Part shown: piece after piece, positions 44,423 through 56,795 of the stretch
Layout of the letters: each line of letters begins with the position of its first letter
Numbering within the stretch: the first letter of the stretch is position 1
Notes under the pieces: generated by a model
What the model was told of the DNA's origin: nothing
Database searches by the model: none
The model's input: only the letters and a program-made list of their open reading frames with translations
DNA from: Bicyclus anynana
Lineage: Eukaryota; Arthropoda; Insecta; Lepidoptera; Nymphalidae
Reading direction: 5' to 3'
DNA: 64,000 bases
Assembly (NCBI RefSeq): GCF_947172395.1
Contig: NC_069093.1
Coordinates: 4,933,561 to 4,997,560 of the forward strand
Position numbers and translations under genes: made by a program

Positions 44423-47400
44423 ATGGAGATAAATTCCACGTCAGACGTAGTAATTTTGAGTGGTAACTCGCACCCCGAGTTGGCTGACCTAGTTGCGAAG
44501 TAATTACTTTTCCTAGATTCTATTAATAAGTTAATTAGTTTAACCTTAAGACCTTCATAGAATGTTGTACTGTTATTTTCTTTCAGCCGCTTGGGTGTAC
44601 GCAAAGGAGGATGTTCAGTCTACCACAAAACAAACAGGGAAACTATGGTCGAAATTGCGGACTCGATTCGCGGCAAGAATATTTACATAGTACAGACTGG
44701 GACAAAGTAAGTCCTTGATCTTTCTTTATTACAATAAATCATATGTACAAATCCCTCATATACCATTTTTGTAGGTAAATGAAAGACTTTGATGGGTTAC
44801 TAACAGACACCCCGCGGTTTTACCTGTGCCTGTGTGACTATGGGGATAAAATAGACCCTGTGTTACTGGTGAAGACTGTAATTGTGAAAAAAAATTTAAA
44901 ATTGGTTGAGTAGTTTTTGAGTTAAATCATAATCATCATTAACAACCCATACTCGGCTAACTGTTGACCACGAGTCTCCTCTCAGAATGAGAGAGATTAA
45001 GGCTTAGTACACCACACTAGCTAAATGTGGATTGGCAGACTTCACACACATAGAGAATTAAAAAAAACCCAAGTATGCAGGTTTCCTCATGATGTTTTTC
45101 CTTCAAATGTTTGAAACATGTGATATTATTTTATTTATTATTATAAATCATGATAAACTAACAATATAAGATTTGAATCTTATATTTTTCAAATATAAGC
45201 ATAGACATGTAATTGAAAATACCCACAGTAAAAATTGCTACTAACTGCTATTCAAATGAAAAAATGTTTATCAAGATAACATGAAGTCATAAATAAACAA
45301 AATCAATGTTGGAAAAAGATAATTTTTATCATTGTTAGTCATCATTGAATACACATTGGCTATCAATACTTAATGAAAAATATCATGTTAGTAGTAGCAA
45401 AATATATCAGCTGATCTAAAAAACTTCTAATACATATTTTCAAAATTATTCATCAATACATATGACATACTATGCAATATAATTTTTTTGGGTATATTCT
45501 GACTGACTGACACAGTTTCTTAATAAAAAAGGTTTCTTTTATGAATGTGAAATTTGTGATCATACATACAACATAAACAATTTGACCAATTTACTCTCAT
45601 TTACTTAATGTTTTATTTTTGATTTTGTAACATTTTCAGTGCTTGATAAATTATATTAGGGTTAGGAGCCAAGTTTTATATTATAAAGGATAATCTACTG
45701 GGACATGTATTATATTTATGTACTAATATTATAAAGAGGTAAAGTGAGGTTGTAGGAGGTAAACTTTGGACCTACTTAACCAATTTTGAAAATTCTTTTA
45801 CCAATGGAATGCCACATTATTTGTGAATGTGACTAGTCTACAATATAGCTGTTTGTGACACAGCTTGTCAATAAGTTTTTGTACCATTTAAAAATTAAAT
45901 ACAATTACTACATAAACAAATAGTGATTGTAAATGCTGATTATTCTTACATTTAAGTATTTCTTAATGTAGGGACAGCATAACCAAAAAAATATTGTAAA
46001 AAAGTGTTATTGGAACAAGGTTATGACATGATCTTGAGCATTGATTAATTATTATTATTTACTTATTGCACAACTGTCAGTTTTTGGCTGCCTTTCTTTA
46101 TATTGAACAATTTTACTTGCTTTCAGGGATGTTAACAACAATATAATGGAGCTACTTATAATGGCATATGCTTGTAAAACGTCGTCAGCACGCTCTATAG
46201 TTGGTGTCATTCCATATCTGCCATACAGCAAGCAATGCAAAATGAGGAAACGTGGTTGCATCGTAACTAAGCTGCTTGCCAAAATGATGTGCAAATCAGG
46301 TCTCACTCACATCATAACCATGGACTTGCATCAGAAAGAGATACAGGGCTTCTTTGATTGTCCCGTTGATAATCTGAGGGCATCGCCTTTCTTGTTGCAG
46401 TATATTCAGGAAAGTGTAAGTATTTTCATGTTCAGTATATTTGAATCTTACCTATAATTTTTTTTTTTTTTTTTTTTCTCCTTTCTCTTATACTGTTACT
46501 CGGCAATCTGTCATTCGACATTGAGCCGTTCGTCTGTTGGTTAGAGGTTATGGGTCATCAGAAGGAGTAAGTCCATTAACAAATCTCCTATTATGCTGTA
46601 TTCTAGCTATTTTTCTTGGCTAGATTTTGAACACTGTTGCGTTTCAGTCTGCAAAAAAGCAGGCTGCCGTCTCCTTCTAGATTGTTTGCCAAGTCATTGA
46701 CATGCATTGCTAGTCGCTCCTGATATTTGATACTGTAGCACTGTATTTCCTGTCTGACTGTCTTAACATTAAGATCACTTTGGATATTCTTGTTACTTAT
46801 GTATGGCGGGATGTTAAAAAGACATCTTAAAGCCTTGTTTTGAAATCTTTCCAGTATCTCAATGTTACTTGTACTGGCTGTTCCCCAAAGTTGTATACCA
46901 TAAGTCCAGATCGGCTTCAATATAGCTTTGTATACTGCTAACTTGCTGGTACTATTCAGCTGAGACTTTTTGCCGGTCAGCCAGTACAGGTTTCTTAATT
47001 TTGTGTCAAGCTGTTTGCGCTTAGTCCAAATATGCTTACGCCATGTAAGCCGTCTGTCAAGATGCATGCCAAGATACTTAGCGTCATCTGCCTGAGGAAG
47101 CTCTTCATTAAAGAGTTTTACAGGTGGACATGTTTTTCTGCGAAGTGTAAATGTAACATGTGTGGATTTACTTTGGTTTGCTTTTATACGCCATTTTGTT
47201 AGCCAATCTTCAATCTCATTTAGATGGATTTGCAGGTTCAGTGAAGCTGCTTCCGGATTTTCGTGTACTGACAGAACAGCGGTATCATCGGCGTATGTTG
47301 CAGCTGTAGTGTTTTCTTTTATAGGCAAGTCAGCAGTAAACAGAAGATATAGTACGGGGCCCAAAATGCTTCCCTGTGGGACACCAGATTCAATATTGTA

Positions 47401-50400
47401 TAGCGGCGATACTTCATCTTGGCATTTAACTTGGTAGCATCTATTATGCAAATAAGAATCTAGAAGGCAGTGGAATGAGTGTGGTAGGAGCTTTTTTGTT
47501 TTATATAGGAGCCCTTTATGCCAAACTTTATCAAAAGCCTGACCTACATCTATAAAGACAGCAGAACAATACTGTTTGTTTTCTAGGGTTCTGCTAATGA
47601 TGTCTACTAGACGGTGAATCTGTTCTACAGTGCCGTGGTGTGAACGAAAACCAAATTGATGGGTTGGAATTATGTCCTGTAAGTAAGGTAGAAGTCGGTT
47701 GAGTAGGACTCTCTCAAATAATTTTCCTAGTATTGGAAGAAGACTTATTGGTCTGTATGATGACGTCTCCTGGGGTGGTTTACCAGGCTTTGGGACCATG
47801 ACCACTTGTGCGATTTTCCACTGGCTTGGGAAATGACCTAGTCGAATACAGGCATTAAAAATAATAACTAGGAGCATGATTCCTTTGTGTGGCAGTTTTT
47901 TTAACAACATATCATCTATTTGGTCATATCCTGGAGCTTTTTTGCCTTTGAGATATGTAATGGCTCGAGTAACTTCTTTTGGAGAACAGCTATTCAGCGG
48001 CAGGCACATTTGGAATGGAGTTTGAAGATATGTATGTACTTCGCTTTCATGAATTTGATCTAAGCTCTGATGGGGTGTAAATACACCATTTAAATATTCT
48101 GCATATTCTGTAGCTTTTTCTATATTAGATCTAGCCCAAGTTCCATTTCGCTTTTTAATTGGTGGTACATGAGTGTTAGGTCGCTTCATCTTCCTGGTGG
48201 CTTTCCATAGAGAGTAGTCTGTACTTGGTGTAGGTGTTAGTCTCGTCAAGTAATTTTGTAGGTTATCATTGTTGTATGTTTTAATAAGATTTTTTAGTTC
48301 CTCCGAGGCTTCATTAAACGCCTTTTTGTTACTTGGGTATCTTCTATGGTGCCAAGATTTTCTAAGGTTTCGTCGTATCCTAACTTGATCTTTTATGGCT
48401 TTTGGGTAAATTTGAGCCATGATTTCAGATTCTTTGAGAAATGGGGTAGACTCTTTAGCTGCTGTGTGTAAAAGGATGTTTAATTCTTCAATATTTTGTT
48501 CAATGTCTTGTTCTGTTTTCAATGGTACTTTTAGATTTATCTTAGAGGAGACTAGCGGACGCCCGCGACTTCGTCCGCGTAAAAATTGATGTAAACTTCT
48601 CTCCCCCTACCCTAACCCTACCCGTACCCTATCCATACCCTATCCTACCCTACCCCTACCTTACTCCTACCCTACCGCTAACGCTAACCCTACCCTGCCC
48701 CCACCTCCCCCCTACGCTAACCCTAGCCGTACCCTATCCATACCCTATCTTACCCTAACCCTAATCTACCCCTAACCTAACCTAACCTAACCCTTCCCTA
48801 CCCCTACCTCACCCCTACCCTAACCCTACCCTACCCGTACCCTACCCCTACCCTACCCTACCCTATACCTTCCATATCCTTCCACTACCTCTACCTTGCC
48901 CCTACCCTACCTTATCCCTACCCTATCCTACACTTTCCCTAAATTACCCCTACCCTACCTCTATCCTACCCCTTCCCTACCCCTATCCTATCCCTACCCT
49001 CAGCAAAATTGATCCAGCCTTTTGAGCGTGGTGCAATGACCAAAAGACTATAATTTCCCAAGCGACTTCTATGCTAATACTATAAAGAGGTAAAGTTTGT
49101 GTGGTTGTCGGGGGTAATCTCTGGATCTACTGGACCGATTTGGAAAATTCTTTTACCAACGGAAAGCTACATTATTTGCGAGTGTCATAGGCTATGTTTG
49201 GTCCTCATATTCACACGGGAACGGGAACCACGTAATTGAAACCGCGGGGCGTCATATAGCGGCATTTCTGCGACTTTTAGAAATTTTGTATTATCTCCGA
49301 AACTATATAACTAATTAACATACTGTAAAGGGCAAATCTTATCTCTATAATATCCTTGTGATTATTAAATAATTTATTTTGATAAGGATTTAAGTTTAGT
49401 TGTGTAAATAATGACGTAAACCTTAGTTAAAAATTTAAATAAATTATTAAAGTACTAAAGGTACTATATCTGCTAAAATATAAAAGATAGATATATGGTG
49501 TCGCGGACTTTTTTGTAGAACTTTTAAAGGTTCAAAAAGCCTCCATACATCAATTTCAGTTATACGCAATGGTTGAGGCAGCGCATGCGAATAAGTAAGT
49601 TTTTCGGTCCGACCCGTAAGAGAAAACCCGCGATAACTCAGTAGTTATATATGACAGAAATATAAAATATAGCCTATAGCACTCCCCGATAACGTAGCAT
49701 TCTACTGGTGAAAGAATTTTTGAAATCGGACCAGTAGTTCCGAAGATTACCCCATTTCAAAGAATTGTTACAAACTTACAAACTTACAAACTTACAAACT
49801 TTACCTCTTTATAATATTAGTATAGATTACTTGTTGGTATAGTTTCCAATTTGTTTTTCGATTGTACAATCTTGGGACAGGTCTACTATATAATATTTTG
49901 CTGCTATAATTTAGAATTACAGGAGTATGGTCTGAAGATAAATCTATGCAGGATTCTACTTTTAGGTAATTGCAGCTAATTCCCTTCAAAACATAAAAAT
50001 CTAGAAGGTCTGGAATTTTATTAGGGTCACTCGGCCAGTATGTTGGAGTGCGCGTTGATGCATATTCTAAACAAGAGCTTTTCAATGTTTTATACAACTG
50101 ACGTCCTCTAGTTGTTGTTAGTCTCGATCCCCAGTACGTATGTTTGGAATTCCAATCCCCTCCACATATGAATCTAGGGCCAAGAGTAGAGAAATATGTG
50201 TTAAAATCGTCAGAAGTTACAGTATGCCTGGGAGGGCAATATACAGCTGAGATAATGATGTCTGTCTTATTGTTTTGTATTTTAACTGAGGTGGCTTGAA
50301 TTTTTTCTTTACAGAAAGCTTCCATTTCAAAATGCTTTATGTTTTTTCTTATAATTATTGCTGTTCCTCCATGAGTGTTTCCTGATGGGTGGTTTGTCAT

Positions 50401-53400
50401 GTATGTTACATATTTTTTTATTGCTATGTAAGTTTTAGCTGTTGTTCTAGTTTCACTTATTAGTGCTATATCAATGCCTTCAGTATTTAAAAATACCTCA
50501 AGTTCAAGCTGACGTTCTCTCATCCCATTGGCGTTCCATGTAACTATTCGCAGATTACCTATTTTACTTGGTTGGTTACAAGAGCCTTGAAAAGTTGGAC
50601 CATTCGATCCATCATGTTGTCCATCATTTTAGTCATGACTTGCTGAAATTTGTTAAACATAGTGTCTAACATTTTTCCTAGGCTGTCTGTTTCATATGAA
50701 ACAGTATTGGTTGGTCTTGCATTTGGTTTTCTTGTGAATTCGTGATCCCGTTTTACAGCTTCAGCATAGCTGTCGGGGTTATTAGAGGTATTGTAATCGT
50801 TTGGAGAAGCTGGTCTTTCTTTTCGATTTTCTTGTTGTAGTGGTTTTATTTTGGCTTTTACATTAAATATTTTATCCCTATACTGTTTATATTGGATACA
50901 GCCTCTGTAACTTGCAGGATGCTTTTCTTGACAGTTTGCACATGTGGCTTCTATTTCTGGGCTTTTACTACATGTTGTAGTAGGATGGTCACCTCCACAT
51001 TTAACACATCGAAATGGTCTATAACACTGGTTTTTAGTGTGACCAAACCTCTGGCATCTCTTACACTGCAAGATTTCCTTCTTTTTGTACGGAGCTTCAA
51101 AGGTGACTTTTGTGTAATTTATTGTTTTTATTTTAAAGATGTCTGTGTTATTTGCATTAGGTTCTAAATCTACAAAGAAAAGCGGTAATGGTTCTTTTGT
51201 CTTTTTATGTAGGACATTTACGATCTGCCTGGATTCATGCCCATTTTCTCTGAGTTCAGTTGCTATTGTTTCTGTGCATTCAGAGGAATGTAGTCCACGC
51301 AACACCACTCTGTATGCTCGTTCCGATTTTAATTTGTATGTGTAGTGGCTGACATTATTCGTAGTAAAAGCATCTCTAATTTTCTTATATGTGTCCACTG
51401 TTTGAGGCATAATTTTTACTATATGCCCTGATCTGAGTGTAGTCATTGTGTATGATTTAGAATCAACAGTTTTACTTAAAAGTTCTTTTAGAGGTGCAAT
51501 TTTGATTACTCCAGTGACAAATATTGGCTCCGGTTTTGGGGTATAAGTTTCATCCTCATTGCCATTATTTGTTTTTGTTTCTTCAAGAACATCAAATTGA
51601 TTTTGCGTATGAACTGCATATTGTAAATTATTTTTTGTCATTTTGTGTAATTTTTCAGTTTGGCTTGGGCTGGTTTCTTTTCTCTTTCTTTTTATATCAG
51701 CTGGGACATGGTCTTTTTGCCATCCAATATATTCTGTGACTCTACCCTTAGACATTGAGTAACTATCTTCAGTATTGGTGTTTCTCTGTTTGTCTTACCT
51801 ATAATAAAACTGTAACAATTCTGAACAATGAAGACATTTGATAATTTTTGTTGGAAGTCATTATATAATTAAAACTGAAGCCAATATTTTATTTTATATT
51901 TTTTATAAGTTTATATGAAAAGTCCTTCATTCTGTGCTGTGAAGACATACAGATACTCCCACTGTGTATGAATTTTAATGGCTATTAATTCACATTTGCA
52001 TGCATTCCAATTGCAAAGTACTTTACAGGATAAATTTTGCAATTAATGCAGCTTAATTAAAATTCTGCCAGATCCCAGACTACCGGAACTCTGTAATAGT
52101 GGCACGGAACCCTGGCTCTGCTAAGAAAGCCACATCATATGCGGAGCGGCTGCGGCTTGCCATTGCAGTGATACACGGAGAACAGAAGGAGGCGGAAAGT
52201 GATGAGGTTGACGGTCGATACTCACCGCCTTGCATGCCTAGGTAAGTTGAATATAATCTATACTTACTAATATTATTATTATACTTAAATATACCCGAAG
52301 GAGCCCATTATTAACTAGTACATAACATAATTCTTTAGATAAATATATAGATTAGTTAAAATAGTTTTAAGATATTGTTAAGTACTATCTAAATTGGAAA
52401 AATAAAGCTTATTATTACTAATATTATAAAGAGATTAACTTTGTGGTGGTGTAGGGGTAATCTCAGGATTTACTAAAGTGATTTTGAAAATTCCTGTGCC
52501 ACTAGAAAGCCACGTTATTTGCGAGAGTCATGGGAGATGCCATGGGTAGTATGTAATCGTTATCTACCCATATTTGGCTCACTGCTGAGCTCGAGTCTAC
52601 TCTCCGAATGAGAGGGGTTAGGTCAATCTTCCACCACACTGGCCCAATGCGGATTGGCAGACTTCACACACATAGAGAATTAAGTAAATTCTCTGGTATG
52701 CAGGTTTCCTCACGATGTTTTCCATCACCTTTTGACACGTGATATATTATTTCTTAAAATGCACACCACTGAAAAGTTGAAGATGCATGCCCCAGGCTGG
52801 ATTTGAACCCACATCCTCTGGAATCGGAGGTAGAGGTCATATCCACTGGGATATCACGGCTCTCACGGTAGTATGTAATGTGTACATTTAAATGTGCCTC
52901 ACAACTACAATGTAATTAAAATTATGTTCTCTTCAATCTACAAGTATAACCATTATCCATACTGATATTATAAATGTGAAAGTCTGATACCTTTTGACGG
53001 TTAAATGAAGAAGAAGGTAAACAAATTGAAATTACTTTAAGTATGCAGATAAATTGGACCTTGGAGCAGGAATCCATGATTCCTGCAGGATGTGTTGTAC
53101 TGTGAATTTTTATCAGACTATTTCATTTAATTAAAATCTTTAGTTAGTAATTATAAAGGACAACTATAGCAACATATACCATTCCTTTTTGATTTACTAG
53201 GTATTGTGCGGGCGACTATGATTTCCACAATATAAACAAATATTTATTGCTATAACATTTTATTTCAGTGTGGACAGATCCAGAACAATGGATGTGTCTG
53301 TTGGAGTCCCTGTACACCCTGCCAAAGAGAAGCCCCCCATTAACGTAGTGGGGGATGTAGGAGGCAGAATTGCTATTATGGTGGTATGTGTAATTTTTAA

Positions 53401-54326
53401 ATGCCTTAACCATATGTATAATATTAATTGCCTCACGGTTATATCCGGCTCTATCATGAGCCCAACTAAAAGTTATGTTATGTCCAAAGAATGTCCAGAA
53501 TGAGTCTTTACAAGTAGCGTAGTGAAGCTGGCGTAACCCATAAAAAAAACCAAATGTTACGCGTCTTCTTGACATCCGCATATACATTTTACATAATTTG
53601 TACTTCAAAATTTAACACTAACAACAATTACGTAAATTAATATAATCAATCAATAATATCCTAAATGTGTCAAATTTTTGGTAAATCCTTAGAAAAGCTG
53701 TCAATTTGACACAGATAATATAATGAATTTAATGTCAAACGGATCCAATCAAGTTGCCATTAGTATATGTAATGTACCTTTTATAATAAGTTAGCTGATT
53801 TAACCAACATAGATTTTTCTGAAAATTGAGATCTCCTTATGTGTTCTTATTTAAGGCCAATATTCAACTCGGTATTGAATTTGGGCCCAAGTTTGTATTT
53901 CTCCTTTCACACATATAGCTCAGAGTTGGTAGTTTTACTCTGGTTGACAGCTGCCAACCATAGACACTATGGTATAGACAATATAGTTCACAAAGTATAA
54001 TAAAATGAAAATAATTTCAGGACGACATGATCGACGACGTACAATCATTCGTAGCTGCGGCAGAAGTGTTAAAAGAGTGTGGGGCATACAAAATCTATGT
54101 GCTGGCAACACACGGGCTGCTGTCATCCGACGCACCGAGACTCATTGAGGACTCCTCCATAGATGAGGTGGTGGTCACCAACACTGTGCCCCACGAGCTT
54201 CAGAAGATGCAGTGCAACAAAATCAAGACTATCGACATATCAGTGTTGCTAAGCGAGGCGATCAGACGCATACACAACAAAGAATCCATGTCCTATTTGT
54301 TCAAAAACGTCACACTTGAGGATTAA
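44423..54326 (+). CDS. Prpsap: PRPP-synthetase-associated protein (PRPSAP1/2 orthologue)
   Basis: Six exons: 44423-44499, 44587-44706, 46127-46415, 52072-52241, 53269-53383, 54021-54326. All borders are AG/GT and the phases agree, giving 358 aa, the size of animal PRPSAP (about 356-369). Conserved pieces: DVNNNIMELLIMAYACKTSS, YSKQCKMRKRG, THIITMDLHQKEIQGFF, VVGDVGGRIAIMVDDMIDD, AYKIYVLATHGLLSSDAPR, EAIRRIHNKESMSYLF. The segment corresponding to the PRPP-binding DDxxDTxGT loop of active synthetase reads DDMIDDVQSF, so the Thr/Gly residues are lost, and there is a family-specific insert around GRYSPP. PRPSAP proteins bind PRPS catalytic subunits and restrain them; they are thought not to be enzymes. 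Intron 3 carries a Jockey-type LINE. Confidence 0.94.
44936..45125 (-). repeat. SINE family B fragment
   Basis: 'caacccatactcggctaact', 'gtggattggcagacttcaca' and 'gcaggtttcctcatgatg' match 52560-52730. It lies in PRPSAP intron 2 and includes the (ATC)n-type tail end. Confidence 0.65.
46603..48522 (-). pseudogene. Jockey LINE ORF2, reverse-transcriptase part
   Basis: About 640 codons. RT motifs in order: KKAPGYDQID, SSYRPISLLPILGKLFERVL, HQFGFRSHHGT, AVFIDVGQAFDKVWH (usual DVEKAF-like motif), SGVPQGSILGPVLYLLF and the catalytic YADDTAVLS. The end has the Jockey-type IWTYGIQLWGTAS. The first in-frame codon is not a true start: the reading frame continues upstream into the nested insertion, so the endonuclease part is separated. 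The RT half itself is intact. Confidence 0.9.
48549..49826 (+). repeat. 1.28-kb CCCTA-array repeat inside Jockey ORF2
   Basis: It starts 'actagcggacgcccgcgact' and ends 'atattagtatagatta', as in 37892-39066. It contains a long CTACCC/CTAACC array (about 48603-49005), then shared unique segments, and 'caaacttac' repeated four times near its right end. It inactivates the LINE. Confidence 0.88.
49801..50523 (-). pseudogene. Jockey LINE ORF2, endonuclease part
   Basis: An AP-endonuclease-like domain: GIDIALISETRTTAKTY, IIISAVYCPPRH, FICGGDWNSKHTYWGS (the GDWN catalytic site) and the end motif LSSDHTPVIL. The start MRERQLELEVFL follows ORF1 closely (stop at about 50559). The last ten codons belong to the nested repeat. 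Confidence 0.88.
50559..51755 (-). CDS. Jockey LINE ORF1 (gag-like RNA-binding protein)
   Basis: 398 codons. The N-terminal part is basic and polar. The middle has FFVDLEPNANNTDIFKIKTI (PRE_C2HC-type region). Three zinc knuckles follow, around residues 230-290: CKRCQRFGHTKNQC, CVKCGGDHPTTTC, CANCQEKHPASYRGC. The C-terminus has a short coiled-coil-like Met/Gln-rich helix (MFNKFQQVMTKMMDNMM). ORF1 proteins of this clade bind the element RNA. The frame is intact. Confidence 0.88.
   Translation of the reverse strand: MSKGRVTEYIGWQKDHVPADIKRKRKETSPSQTEKLHKMTKNNLQYAVHTQNQFDVLEETKTNNGNEDETYTPKPEPIFVTGVIKIAPLKELLSKTVDSKSYTMTTLRSGHIVKIMPQTVDTYKKIRDAFTTNNVSHYTYKLKSERAYRVVLRGLHSSECTETIATELRENGHESRQIVNVLHKKTKEPLPLFFVDLEPNANNTDIFKIKTINYTKVTFEAPYKKKEILQCKRCQRFGHTKNQCYRPFRCVKCGGDHPTTTCSKSPEIEATCANCQEKHPASYRGCIQYKQYRDKIFNVKAKIKPLQQENRKERPASPNDYNTSNNPDSYAEAVKRDHEFTRKPNARPTNTVSYETDSLGKMLDTMFNKFQQVMTKMMDNMMDRMVQLFKALVTNQVK
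52548..52872 (-). repeat. tRNA-derived SINE (family B), fullest copy
   Basis: On the minus strand it begins 'gccgtgatatcccagtggat' (A-box region), then 'gatgtgggttcaaatccagc' (B box), a body with 'aaacatcgtgaggaaacctg' and 'gtctgccaatccgcattggg', and the end 'gagctcagcagtgagccaaa'. PRPSAP intron 4. Confidence 0.75.
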
Positions 54327-56783
54327 TAAGTATATGCCACTAAAGTTGGATATATGGCACCTTATGCAACTCATCTCATTTAAACTTTAAAACAACAGCA
54401 TATTATAAACTGTAAGTGTAAATTTTATTGTAATATACATAAAGCAGTATCGTAACTATAGAACTGTACAGCTGGCAAAATGCCACAGGCCCACAGCTTC
54501 AATGGGATCCTAGCACTAAATATCATAAACAGAAATAATCTAATATTAAAAAAAAAAATGTGTCTCAGTACACTCGACAGAAGTGATAACTTAAACCTGC
54601 TGCCAAGTGTGAGAGAAAGGGAAGCCAGACAGCCGTAACGCGTTACGTTACGAATCGGTTTATCCTCTCACAAGAAGTGATCACTTCAGAAATACAATGA
54701 CAAAATGATATTTTCCTGGGACCCAGGCCTCGGAGGCTTTGGTGATAGTTACGCTACTGCATCAAAGTATTAGTGTAAATTGTTTATACAGATCATCAGA
54801 ATTTTATATAATGAAAAAAAATGTAACATTTAAACCTAGAAAACAAAAACATTCAATAAGGGTTCTGTATCTTTGATATGTCATACAAACATTGATGATA
54901 ACAAGTAATGCATTTTTTTATAACTGAAAAAAGTGCATTTAGCAGAAAAAGGTATCTACAAACTATGATCGATGCACAGGCAGTTTTTCGTTTACATATA
55001 GAACTAGTGACTAAAACTACATTGTAACTCAAGTGTCGTGAGTGTACCATTTTAAAATATAATTAGCATTGTAAGTACGTATTTTATAGTATTAACTGAA
55101 GTATGGGAAACTGTTAGTATTAATTTCTCTCACTTTATAAGTTGTTTTTAAGTATTATTCTTTCCACAGTAATCTCTATAACACACAAGACAACTTCATA
55201 TTTTGCAAGCAAAATTACTTTTTTATGTTGCCAGGTTAAAAAAGGAACAAATTAGTTGATATGTCATACCATTTAGTTAAGACTAAAGCAATATAATATA
55301 CTAATTGAATAATGCTTAAGTATTAAGTATTAGTTAAATTCGTATGATGTATGTAAGTATCTAGGGTAATATAAAAATCAAAGGCATCAACGGTATTTTC
55401 ACAAGTTTGTTACATTGATAAAGGTTGTTGAGTGTTGAGGGGACTTGGAATGCTTTTACGGTAAATATTTTTGATTCAACAAATGATAATTTCCTTTTCC
55501 TAGCACTTATATAATATTATATTTATATTTAAGGGTAATTACCATTAAATATAAATAAAAATATAAAGACTATAGGGTATATATAAGTTTGTTTTGTAAT
55601 GGTGTTAAAAATTTGGTCTGCCAGTGACATTTATGACATAAAGTACTGTGATTTTTGTATCTTACAATGTGAATCAAAAACTACAAATATGTTTACTAAA
55701 GTCCAAAGCTTTTATAAAACGTAAGATAATGTATAGATTAGTCTTAAATATATGTTGTTATTGATATGTAGGTATATTATTTTTATCTCATTAAATAATT
55801 TTGTGGCATATGTTGTTTTAATATTAATCCTTTCATCTTTTGAGTGCCTATCTGACTAGACTGAAAGTAGGGACTAAAATTTATCAATATTTCGACGGTA
55901 AGTAAATAAATAACGGTCAATCAATGGTCATAAAAAAAAAAATAATAATATTAAAAAAAAACTCGCAGTCGGGTTAAAATGAAATTACCATTTTACCAAT
56001 AGCAATACCAACCATTGCATTGACAGTGCTGCCAATAGCTATTTTCATAATACCCTAAAAATATTCAATAGTCATTGAATAAATCGAACTGAAATTCTTC
56101 AAGCTGGGGAATAAAGCGACCAAATTCCCATAGAAACAACAGAAGGAAGTAAAATTAATGCAGGTTTTATTTATAGTTAACAGGCGTATTTCCATATTAT
56201 CCTTATAATTATTTTTTTATTTTATTGAAAATCCGAGTACCTGATTTTATTTATTATTTATTCTAAAAGAGGTAAAGTTTGTGGTGTTGTAGCGGGTAAT
56301 ATCTGTATCTACTGACCAACTTCAAAAATATTTTCATTAAGCCACAGTAAGTGTGAGTGACATGCAATATTTTATCCCCGTATTCCCACAGGAATATAAT
56401 TACACGAGTGAAACCGCGGAGCGTCTGCTAGTATTTTTCAAAGTGCAAAATTAAAAATTTATATTCCCCAATTTGGGGAATTTCTGACGAGTTGGCAATG
56501 CTATTCAAACATCAAATCATAGTCTATGGTTATTACACTTTGCATCAAATCAAAATTCAAATTTCAAATGTCAAAAATCAAAATCAAACTCGTCAGCTGA
56601 TATTGAATTATTGTTGTTGTTAATATATATTTTGTGTGGCGGTTTGCCTTAATATTAAATGTAATGGACTTCCCAAAATTAAGCGTTTGTATAGCGAAAT
56701 ATTGAATTGTTGAATGCTGTAACTGTATAGTCAACATTATTTTAGGTTATGCTACAGTAGCAGCTTTTAACTGCAATTGATCT
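54327..56783. other. PRPSAP 3' region and YARS2 upstream region
   Basis: No further exon seen. AATAAA occurs at 55554-55559 and could end the PRPSAP transcript, but earlier ends cannot be excluded. A repeat fragment of the 'taccaatggaa ... gtgaaaccgcggagcgtctg' family lies at about 56265-56432. Confidence 0.45.
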
Positions 56784-56795
56784 ATGAAACAATGA
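56784..56795 (+). other. Three-codon upstream ORF overlapping the YARS2 start
   Basis: ATG AAA CAA TGA starts 8 bp before the YARS2 ATG at 56792, and its stop overlaps that ATG. It matters only if the transcript starts upstream of 56784, which is not known. Confidence 0.5.

Larger units (their letters stand above)
46459..51792 (-). mobile_element. Jockey-clade LINE, nearly complete, with nested insertion
   Basis: On the minus strand the element runs from about 51792 to a poly(A) tail (poly-T on plus, about 46458-46477). A 13-bp duplication, tcttacctataat, lies at 46446-46458 and 51793-51805, which fixes both ends and shows a recent target-primed insertion. ORF1 (gag-like) and ORF2 (endonuclease plus reverse transcriptase) are present. 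ORF2 is broken by a 1.28-kb repeat at 48549-49826. It lies in PRPSAP intron 3, antisense to the host gene. Confidence 0.9.

Noticed and set aside
48603..49005. Telomere sequence or chromosome end
   Set aside because: Units are mixed CCCTA/CCTA/CCCTAA and sit inside a dispersed repeat nested in a LINE. A true insect telomere would be uniform CCTAA.
53216..53608. 130-aa minus-strand ORF over PRPSAP exon 5
   Set aside because: It runs antisense to a conserved exon and has no domain.
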